Below, piece by piece: positions 7,867 to 15,490 of a DNA stretch of 17,151 nucleotides (the first letter of the stretch is position 1; each line of letters starts with the position of its first letter). Both the position numbers and the translations under genes were made by a program. The notes under the pieces were generated by a model. That model saw nothing but the letters and a program-made list of their open reading frames with translations. It was not told the origin of the DNA and did not search any database. The DNA is taken from the NCBI GenBank assembly GCA_900555435.1, contig USLH01000033.1:1-17151 (forward strand), written 5' to 3'. The DNA is from an uncultured Oscillospiraceae bacterium. Lineage in GTDB: Bacteria; Bacillota; Clostridia; Oscillospirales; Ruminococcaceae.

Positions 7867-9459
7867 TTACTTCTGAGAATTTAAGAACACTTCCAGGAGC
7901 TTGTCCTGACCCATGTCTTTGCAGTGCTGAACGTAAGAATCCCAGTTATCGAGGCTTTCGGTGCCGGCGACGAACTTGGTAATTTCTTCCCACCAGTACT
8001 TTTTCACGTCGGTATAGTACTGCTCATAGATGGCGGTGTCCTCATCGTTGACAGGGGACCAGACCAGCGGAGCTTCGACGTAGTTGCGGATGACGGCGTT
8101 CTCTTCCTGGTGCCACTTGGGGAACTGGGGATCGATGGCGACTACGCTCTGATCAAAAGGAACAATACGGGGGTTGGTGCCCAACTCGTTGACATGAGCC
8201 TCATCGTTTAAGAGAGCCTCATCCAGAACGATGGTGCCGTCCGCTTCTTCCGTCCAGTCAACGCCCTTAATGCCCATGTTGGCCAGCTTCACCATATCAT
8301 CCTGATACAGGTAGTCCATCATGGCGAACACCAGATCTCCGTACTTGCAGTCCCGGGTGATGCCGTAAACGCCGCCCAGAGCGTCAACGCCCTCATAGTA
8401 CTGCTTGCCGTTAGGAGCCTTCACGGGAACCAGCAGATCGAAGATGCCCTTGGTTCCGTCGTACTCGTCGTAAGAGGCGCTGTACTCATAAGAGACAGAC
8501 CAGCTCCAGGCCATGGTCATGCCCACAGTGTCGTTGGCAACCTTCGTACCAACGCTGGTGCCGTCATTGGTAGACCAGCTCTGATCCAGCAGACCATCTT
8601 CATACAGCTTGTGCATATAAGTGATGTAATCCTTGGCCAGGTCGCTGGTCCAGGCAACTTCCCATTCGCCCTTGTCGTTCTGCATGAAGTTGTCCTGCAG
8701 GTTGAGACCGTAAATGGGCGAGAAGAGGACTTCATATCCGGGATTAAAGGTCAACGGAATCTCATCGGCCTGTCCGTTTCCGTTGGGATCCTGCTCCTTG
8801 AAGGCCTTCAGGACGTTATAAAGCTCCTCGGTGTCCTTCGGCTGCTTCAGTCCAAGAGCGTCCAGCCACTTGCCGTTGATCATCATGTTGATGCCGTAAT
8901 CCTTGTCCATGGAGAAAGAGGGGAAGTAATACATGGATCCGTCAGAGTTGATGAGCCGCTCTTTTACGGAGGGATACTCGTTGTCCAGCTTCTTCTTCAG
9001 GTTGTAGCCGTACTTCTCATAGTACTCGCTGACTTCCTGGAAGATACCGGATTTCCAGTAAAGGCCGTTGGCGTCAAAGCCGCCGGGAACGGCGCAAACG
9101 TCAGGCAGATCGCCGCCGGCGTTCAGACGGGGACCGACGCTCTCGGAATATTCAGACCATTCCTTCAGTTCCCACTCGATCTCGATTTTGTCGCCCCAAG
9201 CCTTCTGGATCTCCTGCATAACCTGAGTCTTGTTCTCGTCTACGATGGGAGTCTGAGCCAGCCAGGTGATCTTAATGGGCTTGTCGGAATTGACCACCGG
9301 TGCGCTGTTCCCGTCATAGGTAAAGAGCGGGGCGGCATCGCTGCCGCTGGAGGCAGTACCGCTGGAAGAGCTTCCGCCGTTGTTGCCGCAGCCGGTCATA
9401 GCGATCGAAGTCGCCAATGCTGCAATCAGAGCCATGCTGAGAAACCGTTTGCTTTTCAT
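7867..9459 (-). CDS. Extracellular solute-binding lipoprotein of sugar ABC transporter
   Basis: A 530-aa solute-binding protein of the large LplA type that goes with LplB/YtcP permeases (usual length 500-560 aa). The N-terminus is a lipoprotein signal: MKSKR, a hydrophobic stretch, then MTGC with Cys24 as the lipidated residue. A Gly/Ser-rich linker follows (about 25-42). The mature domain carries binding-protein features such as WGDKIEIEWELKEWSEYSE and PDVCAVPGGFD; an acidic, calcium-site-like stretch DPNGNGQADEIPLTF lies near the middle. Aromatic-rich stretches are in keeping with oligosaccharide binding. It sits on the outer face of the membrane and delivers ligand to the two permeases encoded downstream. 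The ATG at 9459 has a near-perfect AAGGAGGA ribosome site. It is the only protein in the locus with an export signal. Confidence 0.93.
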   Translation of the reverse strand: MKSKRFLSMALIAALATSIAMTGCGNNGGSSSSGTASSGSDAAPLFTYDGNSAPVVNSDKPIKITWLAQTPIVDENKTQVMQEIQKAWGDKIEIEWELKEWSEYSESVGPRLNAGGDLPDVCAVPGGFDANGLYWKSGIFQEVSEYYEKYGYNLKKKLDNEYPSVKERLINSDGSMYYFPSFSMDKDYGINMMINGKWLDALGLKQPKDTEELYNVLKAFKEQDPNGNGQADEIPLTFNPGYEVLFSPIYGLNLQDNFMQNDKGEWEVAWTSDLAKDYITYMHKLYEDGLLDQSWSTNDGTSVGTKVANDTVGMTMAWSWSVSYEYSASYDEYDGTKGIFDLLVPVKAPNGKQYYEGVDALGGVYGITRDCKYGDLVFAMMDYLYQDDMVKLANMGIKGVDWTEEADGTIVLDEALLNDEAHVNELGTNPRIVPFDQSVVAIDPQFPKWHQEENAVIRNYVEAPLVWSPVNDEDTAIYEQYYTDVKKYWWEEITKFVAGTESLDNWDSYVQHCKDMGQDKLLEVFLNSQK

Positions 9460-9499
9460 GAGAATCCTCCTTAAACTGATAGGGTTTAAACGACAGAGT

Positions 9500-10207
9500 T
9501 TATCTTGGAATCAGCCGATAATCGGCCACGAATCCCTGAATTTGATACGCCTCAAAAGCCTCGGCGTACTTGCATCCCCACTGGAACCCACGGAATCTCG
9601 ACTGAGCCCGCATCGTTTCCAGATAGTCGTCTTTCATGAAGTGCTCCATCCACGCCATCTGGCTTTGATGGCAGCCGATGGCGGCGATCTTCTCTTCCAT
9701 CACGTCGCTGATGTCCACGAAGATCTGAGGATCAAACTTGAATCCCGCCGGAATGTCCCAGAAAAAGACGGAGGGAACTTTAGTGATCGGCTCCTCCTCC
9801 GTGGGAACCAGCTTCCCTCCCACCACCAGAAGCACCTCGGTGATAAGCTTTGACGTCATGGCGTGGTCGGTGCTGGTATCCTTGGGGCTGTGGGTAAAAA
9901 TCACATCAGGATTAGCCCAGCGGATGGCGTTCAAAAATGCTTTTCGGGTCTCCGGGGTGTCCTGCAGCCCCTCGTCGTCAAAACGCAGGAATTTCACCTT
10001 GGCGTCCAGCGGCTTTGCCGCTTCCAGCTGCTCCTTTTCCCGGATCGCTGCCAGCTCCTCGCAGGAGTCGTGCCAGTTGGAGCCGATGTTCCCGCTGGTG
10101 GAAAGAACGATGTAGATCTGGTCGCCCTGCGCATGGTATTTCATCAGGGTGCCGAAGCACATCTCCTCTACGTCGTCCGGATGAGCTGCAAATGCAAGAA
10201 TGTTCAT
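9500..10207 (-). CDS. PIG-L/LmbE-family deacetylase
   Basis: A 235-aa protein of the PIG-L (LmbE-like) zinc-dependent N-deacetylase family. The family motif AHPDD is at residues 8-12. The second metal-site segment THSPKDTSTDHAMTSKL is near 105-121, with Asp114-His115 as the likely ligand pair. Known members remove N-acetyl groups from GlcNAc-containing substrates (GlcNAc-PI, GlcNAc-inositol, bacillithiol precursor, di-N-acetylchitobiose). No signal peptide is seen, so it works in the cytosol, possibly on an imported GlcNAc-containing sugar. The ATG at 10207 overlaps the stop of the upstream gene (ATGA), and its ribosome site AAAGGAGGA lies inside that gene, so translation is coupled. In this context a role in stripping N-acetyl groups from the imported glycan is more likely than one in thiol cofactor synthesis; this is inference. 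Confidence 0.9.
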   Translation of the reverse strand: MNILAFAAHPDDVEEMCFGTLMKYHAQGDQIYIVLSTSGNIGSNWHDSCEELAAIREKEQLEAAKPLDAKVKFLRFDDEGLQDTPETRKAFLNAIRWANPDVIFTHSPKDTSTDHAMTSKLITEVLLVVGGKLVPTEEEPITKVPSVFFWDIPAGFKFDPQIFVDISDVMEEKIAAIGCHQSQMAWMEHFMKDDYLETMRAQSRFRGFQWGCKYAEAFEAYQIQGFVADYRLIPR

Positions 10208-12114
10208 CGATCTTCCTCCTTTGCCCGGCGCTCACCGAAATAAAGGAGCATCAGCTTCGCCATCCGGGCGCTGCCGCTGCCATTAGGCTGCCACGGGCCG
10301 TACCATTTATTGATGGAGCAGTACCGCTCCGATACCACAAACTCCGGCGTCAACCCGTAGGTCATCAGGGCTTCCATGCTCTCATCGGCTTTTTCCTGTT
10401 CGCCGGCCGCCAACCATGTGGGGATCCAGAACCACTCGCTCTGCATGGTGTACCATACATCGCCGTAGCCCCCGTGATATGCCCCGTCGTAAGCGCCGTC
10501 GCAGCTGGTCATCAACCCGGTCAGCCCTTTCTCGAACTGTCCCCGGTTGCGGAAGAAGGCTTCCATCTGCTTGCGCATCTTGCTGTCCGGTGCGATGAAT
10601 CCGGTCTCCAGCAGCATGGGTGCGCCATCGGTGTAGTAGCTGTAGGTCTGGCTGTCCTCAAAGGGAACGCCCAGCTCGTGAGGGAAGAGGTACATCTCAT
10701 CATCCTCATGGCCTTTATAAAGCTCGTCCCGGATCTTGATGATGCTGTCGGAATAATCCTCATAGATCTTCCAGGCTTCCTTGGCTTCTTCCCGTCCGTA
10801 CTGATCCAGCATCTCGGCCATGCTCTTGACGGCCTTTACGTTGTAGCTGTCAGTGAAGGTCCAGAACTGCGCCACATCCGGCCAGTCGCTGCCCTTCCCG
10901 CTGGGGAAGATCCCCGGATACCCCGTAGAAGGAGTTGTCCGCCGCCGCTGGATCCAATCGAGCATCATCTTGAGCTTCGGTAGGAAATATTCCAGCTCCT
11001 CCGGATCCTTGCTGTATTTCAGGTGTTCGGATACGCCCCAGAGCACCGATCCGGTGAAGTTCTCCCAAGCGCCGCACCCGGACTGGATCCGGCCCTTGTC
11101 TTCCCCTTCGGTGACCAGCCACCGCTCGCAGAAGTACCGGTAACCATCGCCGGTATGCTCCCGGAGTCCCACCTGATCCAGCGCCGTCAGCACCACCGCC
11201 GACTCATAAGGCCAGATGAACCGCCCCAGATCCCCTTGCCGGGTGGCCACCAGATCGCTTCCCTCATAGTGCGCCAGCATCTGGCAGCACTGGGTCAGCA
11301 GCTGCAGGTACATATTCCGGTAAAAAGGATTATCCGTATCCGGGAAAGTCTCGATATTCGCTTGAATTTTCTTCCAGTTCCGGATGGTCTCTTCTTTCAG
11401 AGCCTCGTAATCGAACGCCTCTGTCTCGCCGTGGCGGAACATTCCCACAAAGGAAAGGCTCTCTCCCGGCTGCAGGGTGTAATCCATTCGGAAATAGTCG
11501 GCTGCTTCAAACAGGTGGCCTTTCGGGCCGTCCTTCAACCAGCGGAAGGACGCCTCTTTCGGGAACTGCAGGAACACAGAGCCATCCTCCGCCGCCGCAG
11601 AGGTCTCTCCGGTCTGCTCCCAGGTGCGTTTGAGCATGTACCAGTTTTTCAGGTTCGGAACGTAAGGCGCATAGCCTTCCATGTGAAGCTGGGTCATATA
11701 AGCGTCGCTCTGCCCCGAACGGCAAAGGAGCCCCAGACAATCCGAAAAGGGAACGGAGGACTCGTTCTTCACCGTCACCTTGAAGCAGGTGGCAGGCTTC
11801 CGGTCAAAGGTGTCAAACGCTTCCAGCATGACCGAACAGCAATTGGAGTTTTTCTCCACCTTATTATGAAGCGTATAAATGGGAAGCCCGTCCGAAACCG
11901 GAGAAAAGAAGGTGTCTTCGTAATCGAAGGCTTCCATTTCCTCCCCGTGGAGCAGGGTGAACCCGATTCCGGGCTGGCTCAGATGGGTGCCGTTGTCCAG
12001 AAGGGAGGAATCCGTCACCTTGAAGTCCGGATACAACACGACAAGCCGTTCCGCCAGCGGCGGATGCAGGTAAATTCTTGAAGTTCTCGGACGTGTCCAC
12101 TTTGCATTTTCCAT
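10204..12114 (-). CDS. Six-hairpin glycosidase-like protein, family not assigned
   Basis: A 636-aa protein and the first gene of the leftward operon. Residues 1 to about 270 look like a beta-rich N-terminal domain. The C-terminal half is helical with repeated Trp/Tyr-rich turns, as in (alpha/alpha)6-barrel glycosidases: RFIWPYESAVVLTALDQVG, CGAWENFTGSVLWGVSEHL, SDWPDVAQFWTFTDSYNVKAV, GDVWYTMQSEWFWIPTWLAAGE and NKWYGPWQPNGSGS. No familiar GH family motif settles the assignment, so the linkage and sugar are unknown; GH15-, GH63- or GH78-like relatives are conceivable. There is no signal peptide, so a cytoplasmic glycosidase or phosphorylase acting on imported sugar is inferred. The ATG at 12114 has GAGG 7 nt upstream. 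It is joined to the PIG-L gene by a 4-nt overlap. Confidence 0.85.
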   Translation of the reverse strand: MENAKWTRPRTSRIYLHPPLAERLVVLYPDFKVTDSSLLDNGTHLSQPGIGFTLLHGEEMEAFDYEDTFFSPVSDGLPIYTLHNKVEKNSNCCSVMLEAFDTFDRKPATCFKVTVKNESSVPFSDCLGLLCRSGQSDAYMTQLHMEGYAPYVPNLKNWYMLKRTWEQTGETSAAAEDGSVFLQFPKEASFRWLKDGPKGHLFEAADYFRMDYTLQPGESLSFVGMFRHGETEAFDYEALKEETIRNWKKIQANIETFPDTDNPFYRNMYLQLLTQCCQMLAHYEGSDLVATRQGDLGRFIWPYESAVVLTALDQVGLREHTGDGYRYFCERWLVTEGEDKGRIQSGCGAWENFTGSVLWGVSEHLKYSKDPEELEYFLPKLKMMLDWIQRRRTTPSTGYPGIFPSGKGSDWPDVAQFWTFTDSYNVKAVKSMAEMLDQYGREEAKEAWKIYEDYSDSIIKIRDELYKGHEDDEMYLFPHELGVPFEDSQTYSYYTDGAPMLLETGFIAPDSKMRKQMEAFFRNRGQFEKGLTGLMTSCDGAYDGAYHGGYGDVWYTMQSEWFWIPTWLAAGEQEKADESMEALMTYGLTPEFVVSERYCSINKWYGPWQPNGSGSARMAKLMLLYFGERRAKEEDR

Positions 12115-12161
12115 AAAAGACCTCGCTGTTTCGAAAAAAGATAACTAAAATCCAACGCCAA

Positions 12162-12177
12162 GCTAAACGCTTTTAGC
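12162..12177. promoter_or_regulatory. Operator-like palindrome O1
   Basis: GCTAAACGCTTTTAGC is a near-perfect inverted repeat (14 of 16 positions symmetric) with the AAnCGnTT core typical of LacI/GalR-family operators. It lies about 30-45 nt downstream of the predicted start of the leftward transcript. It resembles O2 in the lacI promoter (shared AGCT, AAACG and TTTTA blocks). The likely ligand is the LacI-family protein encoded next to it; a CcpA-type cre is less likely because the outer positions deviate. Confidence 0.6.
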
Positions 12178-12214
12178 ACGCACAACCATTTGGTGCGCTG
12201 GGTGATTTACCTAT

Positions 12215-12244
12215 TTTATATCACAATTTCCCATGTTTTGTCAA
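12215..12244 (-). promoter_or_regulatory. Predicted promoter of the leftward catabolic operon
   Basis: On the minus strand TTGACA (12244-12239, perfect -35) and TATAAA (12220-12215, 5 of 6 match to -10) are separated by 18 nt. Transcription would start near 12208, leaving a leader of about 95 nt before the ATG at 12114 that contains operator O1. Confidence 0.7.
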
Positions 12245-12303
12245 TGGTTTTTTGCAAAAAATATTTTTTATTCGGAAATTGGAAAAGATTTCTTAAAAAA
12301 CGA

Positions 12304-12332
12304 TTGATTTCTCAGCTCAAACGTTTTATAAT
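12304..12332 (+). promoter_or_regulatory. Predicted lacI promoter with embedded operator O2
   Basis: TTGATT (-35, 12304-12309) and a perfect TATAAT (-10, 12327-12332) are 17 nt apart. The AAACGTTTTA sequence (12319-12328), matching the core of O1, fills the end of the spacer and touches the -10 box. Repressor bound there would block RNA polymerase, so autorepression of the lacI operon is inferred. Confidence 0.72.
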
Positions 12333-12376
12333 AAAGCTGTATTCTTTTAGCGGATATTTGGAAAGAGAGGGATTTT

Positions 12377-13408
12377 ATGCCCAAAATGACCATCAAGACC
12401 ATTGCAGAACTGGCCGGCGTTTCCCCTTCTGCCGTTTCCATCGTTCTGAATAACCGCCCCGGCGTCAGCGAGGGCACCCGGAAAAAGGTTCAGGCAATCA
12501 TCCGGGAGAACAATTATGTTCCCAATCCCAATTCCCGCCGCCTGCTCTTCAACCGCTCCGACAACATCACCGTCCTGCTGGACAAAGAGCATCAGGACTT
12601 GAGCAACCAGTTCTATGTAGAGCTGACCAACGAACTGATCCCGGAGTGCGACCGGGTCGGCTGTAATTTGGTCTATTCTTTTTATCAGCTTACCGAATCC
12701 GGAGACGTGCTCTTCCCTAAAATTTTAGAGCACCGGGATACCTGCGGCGTGATCTTTTTAGGCGCCCCGCCTGCACAGGTCCTTCAGAAGATCCGCCGGT
12801 TCGAGATTCCTTTCGTCATCTCAGACGCCCACGAGCCTCAGACCGGCGTCCCCTCCGTCTATACCAACTATGAAAGGGCCGCTTATGTAGCGACCAGCTA
12901 CCTGATCCAGAACGGCCACCGAGAGATCGGCTACTTAGGCTTTGAAAGCCCCAAATATATGCAGAACACCCTCCGCGGCTTCCAGTATGCCCTCCGGGAC
13001 GGCGGCTGCATCTACCATCCGGAATGGATGGTCACCTCCCCCAACAGCGATAAGATCTCTTTTGAACGGAGCAGCTACTGGGCCAATACCGGTAAGCTCC
13101 CCTCCGCCATTTTCTGCACCGGTGACTTCATCGCCATCGGTTGTCTGCAGTATTTCCAGCAACACGGCTTAAATGTTCCTGAGGACATTTCCCTCATCAG
13201 CATCGATGACATTCTCCTTTCCAATTACGTCACCCCCCGGCTGACCACCGTTCACATCGACAAAAAAGAAATGGCTGCCGCCAGCATCACCCTTCTTCTG
13301 GATCGGGTCTCCGGGGAGCTTTCCTTGCCGGAAAACCTCTCGATCCCTGTCGGAAAGGTGGTAATACGGGACAGCGTCCGCCGCATTCCTCTGGAGGAAA
13401 CCGTATGA
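12377..13408 (+). CDS. LacI/GalR-family transcriptional repressor
   Basis: A 343-aa regulator of standard LacI-family length. Residues 4-24 form the DNA-binding helix-turn-helix (MTIKTIAELAGVSPSAVSIVLNN), followed by GVSEGTRKKVQAIIRENNYVPN and the hinge region NPNSRRLL. The rest is a periplasmic-binding-protein-like sensor domain: GVIFLGA, YTNYERAAYVATSYLIQNGHREIGYLG, FCTGDFIAIGCLQYFQQHGLNVPEDISLISIDDI and PRLTTVHIDKKEM. It should bind a sugar released from the locus substrate and control both divergent operons through O1 and O2. The ATG at 12377 has GAGAGGGA upstream. It is the first gene of the rightward operon and overlaps the next gene by 4 nt (ATGA). The effector is not known. Confidence 0.95.
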   Translation: MPKMTIKTIAELAGVSPSAVSIVLNNRPGVSEGTRKKVQAIIRENNYVPNPNSRRLLFNRSDNITVLLDKEHQDLSNQFYVELTNELIPECDRVGCNLVYSFYQLTESGDVLFPKILEHRDTCGVIFLGAPPAQVLQKIRRFEIPFVISDAHEPQTGVPSVYTNYERAAYVATSYLIQNGHREIGYLGFESPKYMQNTLRGFQYALRDGGCIYHPEWMVTSPNSDKISFERSSYWANTGKLPSAIFCTGDFIAIGCLQYFQQHGLNVPEDISLISIDDILLSNYVTPRLTTVHIDKKEMAAASITLLLDRVSGELSLPENLSIPVGKVVIRDSVRRIPLEETV

Positions 13409-14265
13409 CCTTTTCCCCTTCCGATGTCCCGATCCTTCTGGTTTTCGGGCAGTCAAACGCCCATGGTCACGCCCAACCCATGCCGGAAAACGAGCGGATC
13501 ACCTCCCCCCTCCCCAACGTCTGGGGCCTGCGCCAGCCGGAAAACCAGTCCTACGATCTTCTGCAGCCCGTTTGGACGCACTATACCTCTGACGGAACCA
13601 ATTTAGGAGAAATACAGGAGCACACTCTCTGCCTTCCGAACCTTTTTGCGAAGCTCTGGCAGGAGCGCTGCCCTCCCCTTCCCGATCTGCGGATCATCCG
13701 TATTTCCGTCGGCGCCCAGGGGGTCACCCGCTCCTTTATGTGGAACCCCGATCATCCGAAGGTCCTCATCCCCGGCCCTCTGGGAACGGTGGATCTTGCC
13801 CTTTACCCCTTGGCCTGCCGGGTGCTGCAAAGCGTTGTCCGTGATCTTCGGAATCAAGGGAAAACGCCCCGGATCCTCGCCCTCCACTGGCTGGGTGGCG
13901 AAGAGGAGACCGGTGTTGACCCCAAAGAGCTCACCGGTCTGACGGAGCTTTACGTCCGCATCTTCAACGGATTTTTTGAAGCCGCCGGCGGTTCCTTCCC
14001 ACTCAGGCTCTATAAAATCTTAGGCAAGCGCCGATCCGCCGCCCAAGGCGAGCCTCCCGGAAACATCGACCGGATCAACAAGACCTTTGAAGAATTGACC
14101 CACCTTTTCCCGGATACCCGTCTCATTTCCGCCGAGGACTTTCCCGGCTGGAACCCGCAGGACGACCAGTATGGCCTGTTCTGCGGCGACGGCGTCCACT
14201 ACACCGGGGCGGTGCAGCAGTGGTTTGCCGAAACCGCCTTCAATGAAATCCTATCCCACCCCTGA
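13405..14265 (+). CDS. SASA/DUF303-like SGNH hydrolase
   Basis: A 286-aa SGNH-fold esterase. The N-terminal nucleophile block is LLVFGQSNAHGH (Ser17), as in sialate O-acetylesterase-like proteins. The C-terminal acid-base block is GDGVHYTG (Asp262, His265), a full DxxH. The middle block reads HWLGGEEETG, where related enzymes have WxQGExD, so the oxyanion-hole region deviates. No signal peptide is visible, so the protein should be cytoplasmic. It starts within the lacI stop codon (ATGA overlap), which couples its translation to the repressor. It is a distant paralogue of the 243-aa esterase at 2350-3081, and the two probably remove ester groups from different positions or sugars. Substrate unknown. 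Confidence 0.83.
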   Translation: MTFSPSDVPILLVFGQSNAHGHAQPMPENERITSPLPNVWGLRQPENQSYDLLQPVWTHYTSDGTNLGEIQEHTLCLPNLFAKLWQERCPPLPDLRIIRISVGAQGVTRSFMWNPDHPKVLIPGPLGTVDLALYPLACRVLQSVVRDLRNQGKTPRILALHWLGGEEETGVDPKELTGLTELYVRIFNGFFEAAGGSFPLRLYKILGKRRSAAQGEPPGNIDRINKTFEELTHLFPDTRLISAEDFPGWNPQDDQYGLFCGDGVHYTGAVQQWFAETAFNEILSHP

Positions 14266-14279
14266 CGAAAGGAAATGTT

Positions 14280-15377
14280 ATGTACCATCTGGATCAGATC
14301 GACCCCAACCGGGCGGTAAAAGCCACCCTTTACGGCGAAAACCTGCTCTTTTCTAATGTCCGAAACGCCCCTTTCCACGTCTACGGCCTTCTCCCCGGAA
14401 GTGAGGAGGATCCCTTCCGCCGGATCCCGGAATCGGTAGCAAAAGCCTGCAGCGAAGGCGTCTACGCCCTTCACCGGAACACAGCCGGCGGCCGGGTGCG
14501 CTTTCTTACCGACTCCTCCCGCATCGCCGTCCGGGTGAAAATGCCCGGGAAATGCCTGATGTCGGATCAGGCGCTGCTGGGAAGCTCCGGATTGGATCTC
14601 TATGTCACGGAAAACGGCGTGAGCCGCTACATCCGCTCGTTCATGCCCCCCATCGACATGGAACACGGCTACGACTCCATGATATGGCTGCCGGATCGGA
14701 CGCTGCGGGACATCACCATCAACTTTCCCCTTTACGACTGCGTGGACCAGCTTCTGATTGGTCTGGAGCCGGATGCAAAGCTCCTTCCCGCCCCCGGCTA
14801 CCGGAACGAAAAGCCCATCCTCTTCTACGGCTCCTCCATCACTCAGGGCGGAAACGCTTCCCGCCCCGGAAACTCCTATCAGGGCTTCCTTTCCCGAAAC
14901 CTCAACTGCGACTACCGGAACTTAGGCTGGTCAGGCAGTGCGAAAGGCCACACCGCCATGGCGGAATACATCGCCTCTCAACCCATGGAGCTTTTCTTCA
15001 TGGACTATGACCACAACGCCGACACTCCGGAGGACTTAGCCGCCACTCACGAGCCCTTCTTCCGGATCATCCGGGAGAAAAATCCCACCCTCCCGGTGAT
15101 TTTCGCCACCAAAACCGACCCGGCGATCTCCCCGGACGGAGAAGCCGAACAGGAACGCCGCCGGCAGATCATCCGCACCACCTATGAAAACGCCCGGGCG
15201 AAAGGCGACCAAAACGTCTTGTTCTTAGACGGAAGCCAGGTCTTCTCCCGTTTCTCCCCCATGGGGATCACCCCAGACAGCTGCACCATCGACGGCTGTC
15301 ATCCAAACGATTTAGGCTTCTGGTGCATGGCACAGGTCTACGGCGAAGCCATCGCCTCCATGCTCCATTGGGATTGA
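14280..15377 (+). CDS. SGNH/GDSL hydrolase with GxDLY N-terminal domain
   Basis: A 365-aa two-domain esterase. Residues about 1-170 form the N-terminal beta domain with the GLDLY signature (104-108) that names the GxDLY family. Residues about 175-365 form a Lipase_GDSL_3-type SGNH domain. The nucleophile block is YGSSITQGG (Ser186), the Asn/Gly blocks lie in NLGWSGSAKGH and DYDHNAD, and the catalytic Asp338-His341 are in DGCHPND. Relatives include carbohydrate acetyl esterases acting on plant or host glycans. No signal peptide is seen, so it is inferred to be cytoplasmic. The ATG at 14280 has AAAGGA upstream and follows the previous stop by 14 nt. It is the last gene of the lacI operon and is followed at once by a strong terminator. 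Confidence 0.9.
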   Translation: MYHLDQIDPNRAVKATLYGENLLFSNVRNAPFHVYGLLPGSEEDPFRRIPESVAKACSEGVYALHRNTAGGRVRFLTDSSRIAVRVKMPGKCLMSDQALLGSSGLDLYVTENGVSRYIRSFMPPIDMEHGYDSMIWLPDRTLRDITINFPLYDCVDQLLIGLEPDAKLLPAPGYRNEKPILFYGSSITQGGNASRPGNSYQGFLSRNLNCDYRNLGWSGSAKGHTAMAEYIASQPMELFFMDYDHNADTPEDLAATHEPFFRIIREKNPTLPVIFATKTDPAISPDGEAEQERRRQIIRTTYENARAKGDQNVLFLDGSQVFSRFSPMGITPDSCTIDGCHPNDLGFWCMAQVYGEAIASMLHWD

Positions 15378-15381
15378 CGCA

Positions 15382-15427
15382 AAAAATCTCCCGCAGCTGT
15401 AAAGAGTCACAGCTGCGGGAGATTTTT
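15382..15427. terminator. Strong bidirectional rho-independent terminator
   Basis: A 19-bp perfect stem (15382-15400 with 15409-15427) with an 8-base loop, flanked by an A-run on the left and a T-run on the right. It ends the lacI-esterase operon on the plus strand. It could also end minus-strand transcription coming from the AraC remnant. Confidence 0.93.
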
Positions 15428-15490
15428 CTTTCCCAAAAACCGCTCAAAACTTCTCCCCGAAAAGCCCCGGGTCATTTGCCCCGGCTTCGC

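Noticed and set aside
8611..9474. A 287-codon plus-strand open frame antisense to the binding lipoprotein gene
   Set aside because: The minus strand has a lipobox, a strong ribosome site and family features; the antisense frame has none.
9484..9491. Palindrome GTTTAAAC between the lipoprotein and PIG-L genes
   Set aside because: Only 8 bp, with no CG-centred operator pattern and no promoter nearby; it can arise by chance in this AT-richer gap.
9937..12081. Two long plus-strand open frames (348 and 352 codons) antisense to the PIG-L and six-hairpin genes
   Set aside because: Their translations are low-complexity and Arg/Pro/His-rich with no domain or ribosome site; the minus-strand genes are well supported and coupled by an ATGA overlap.
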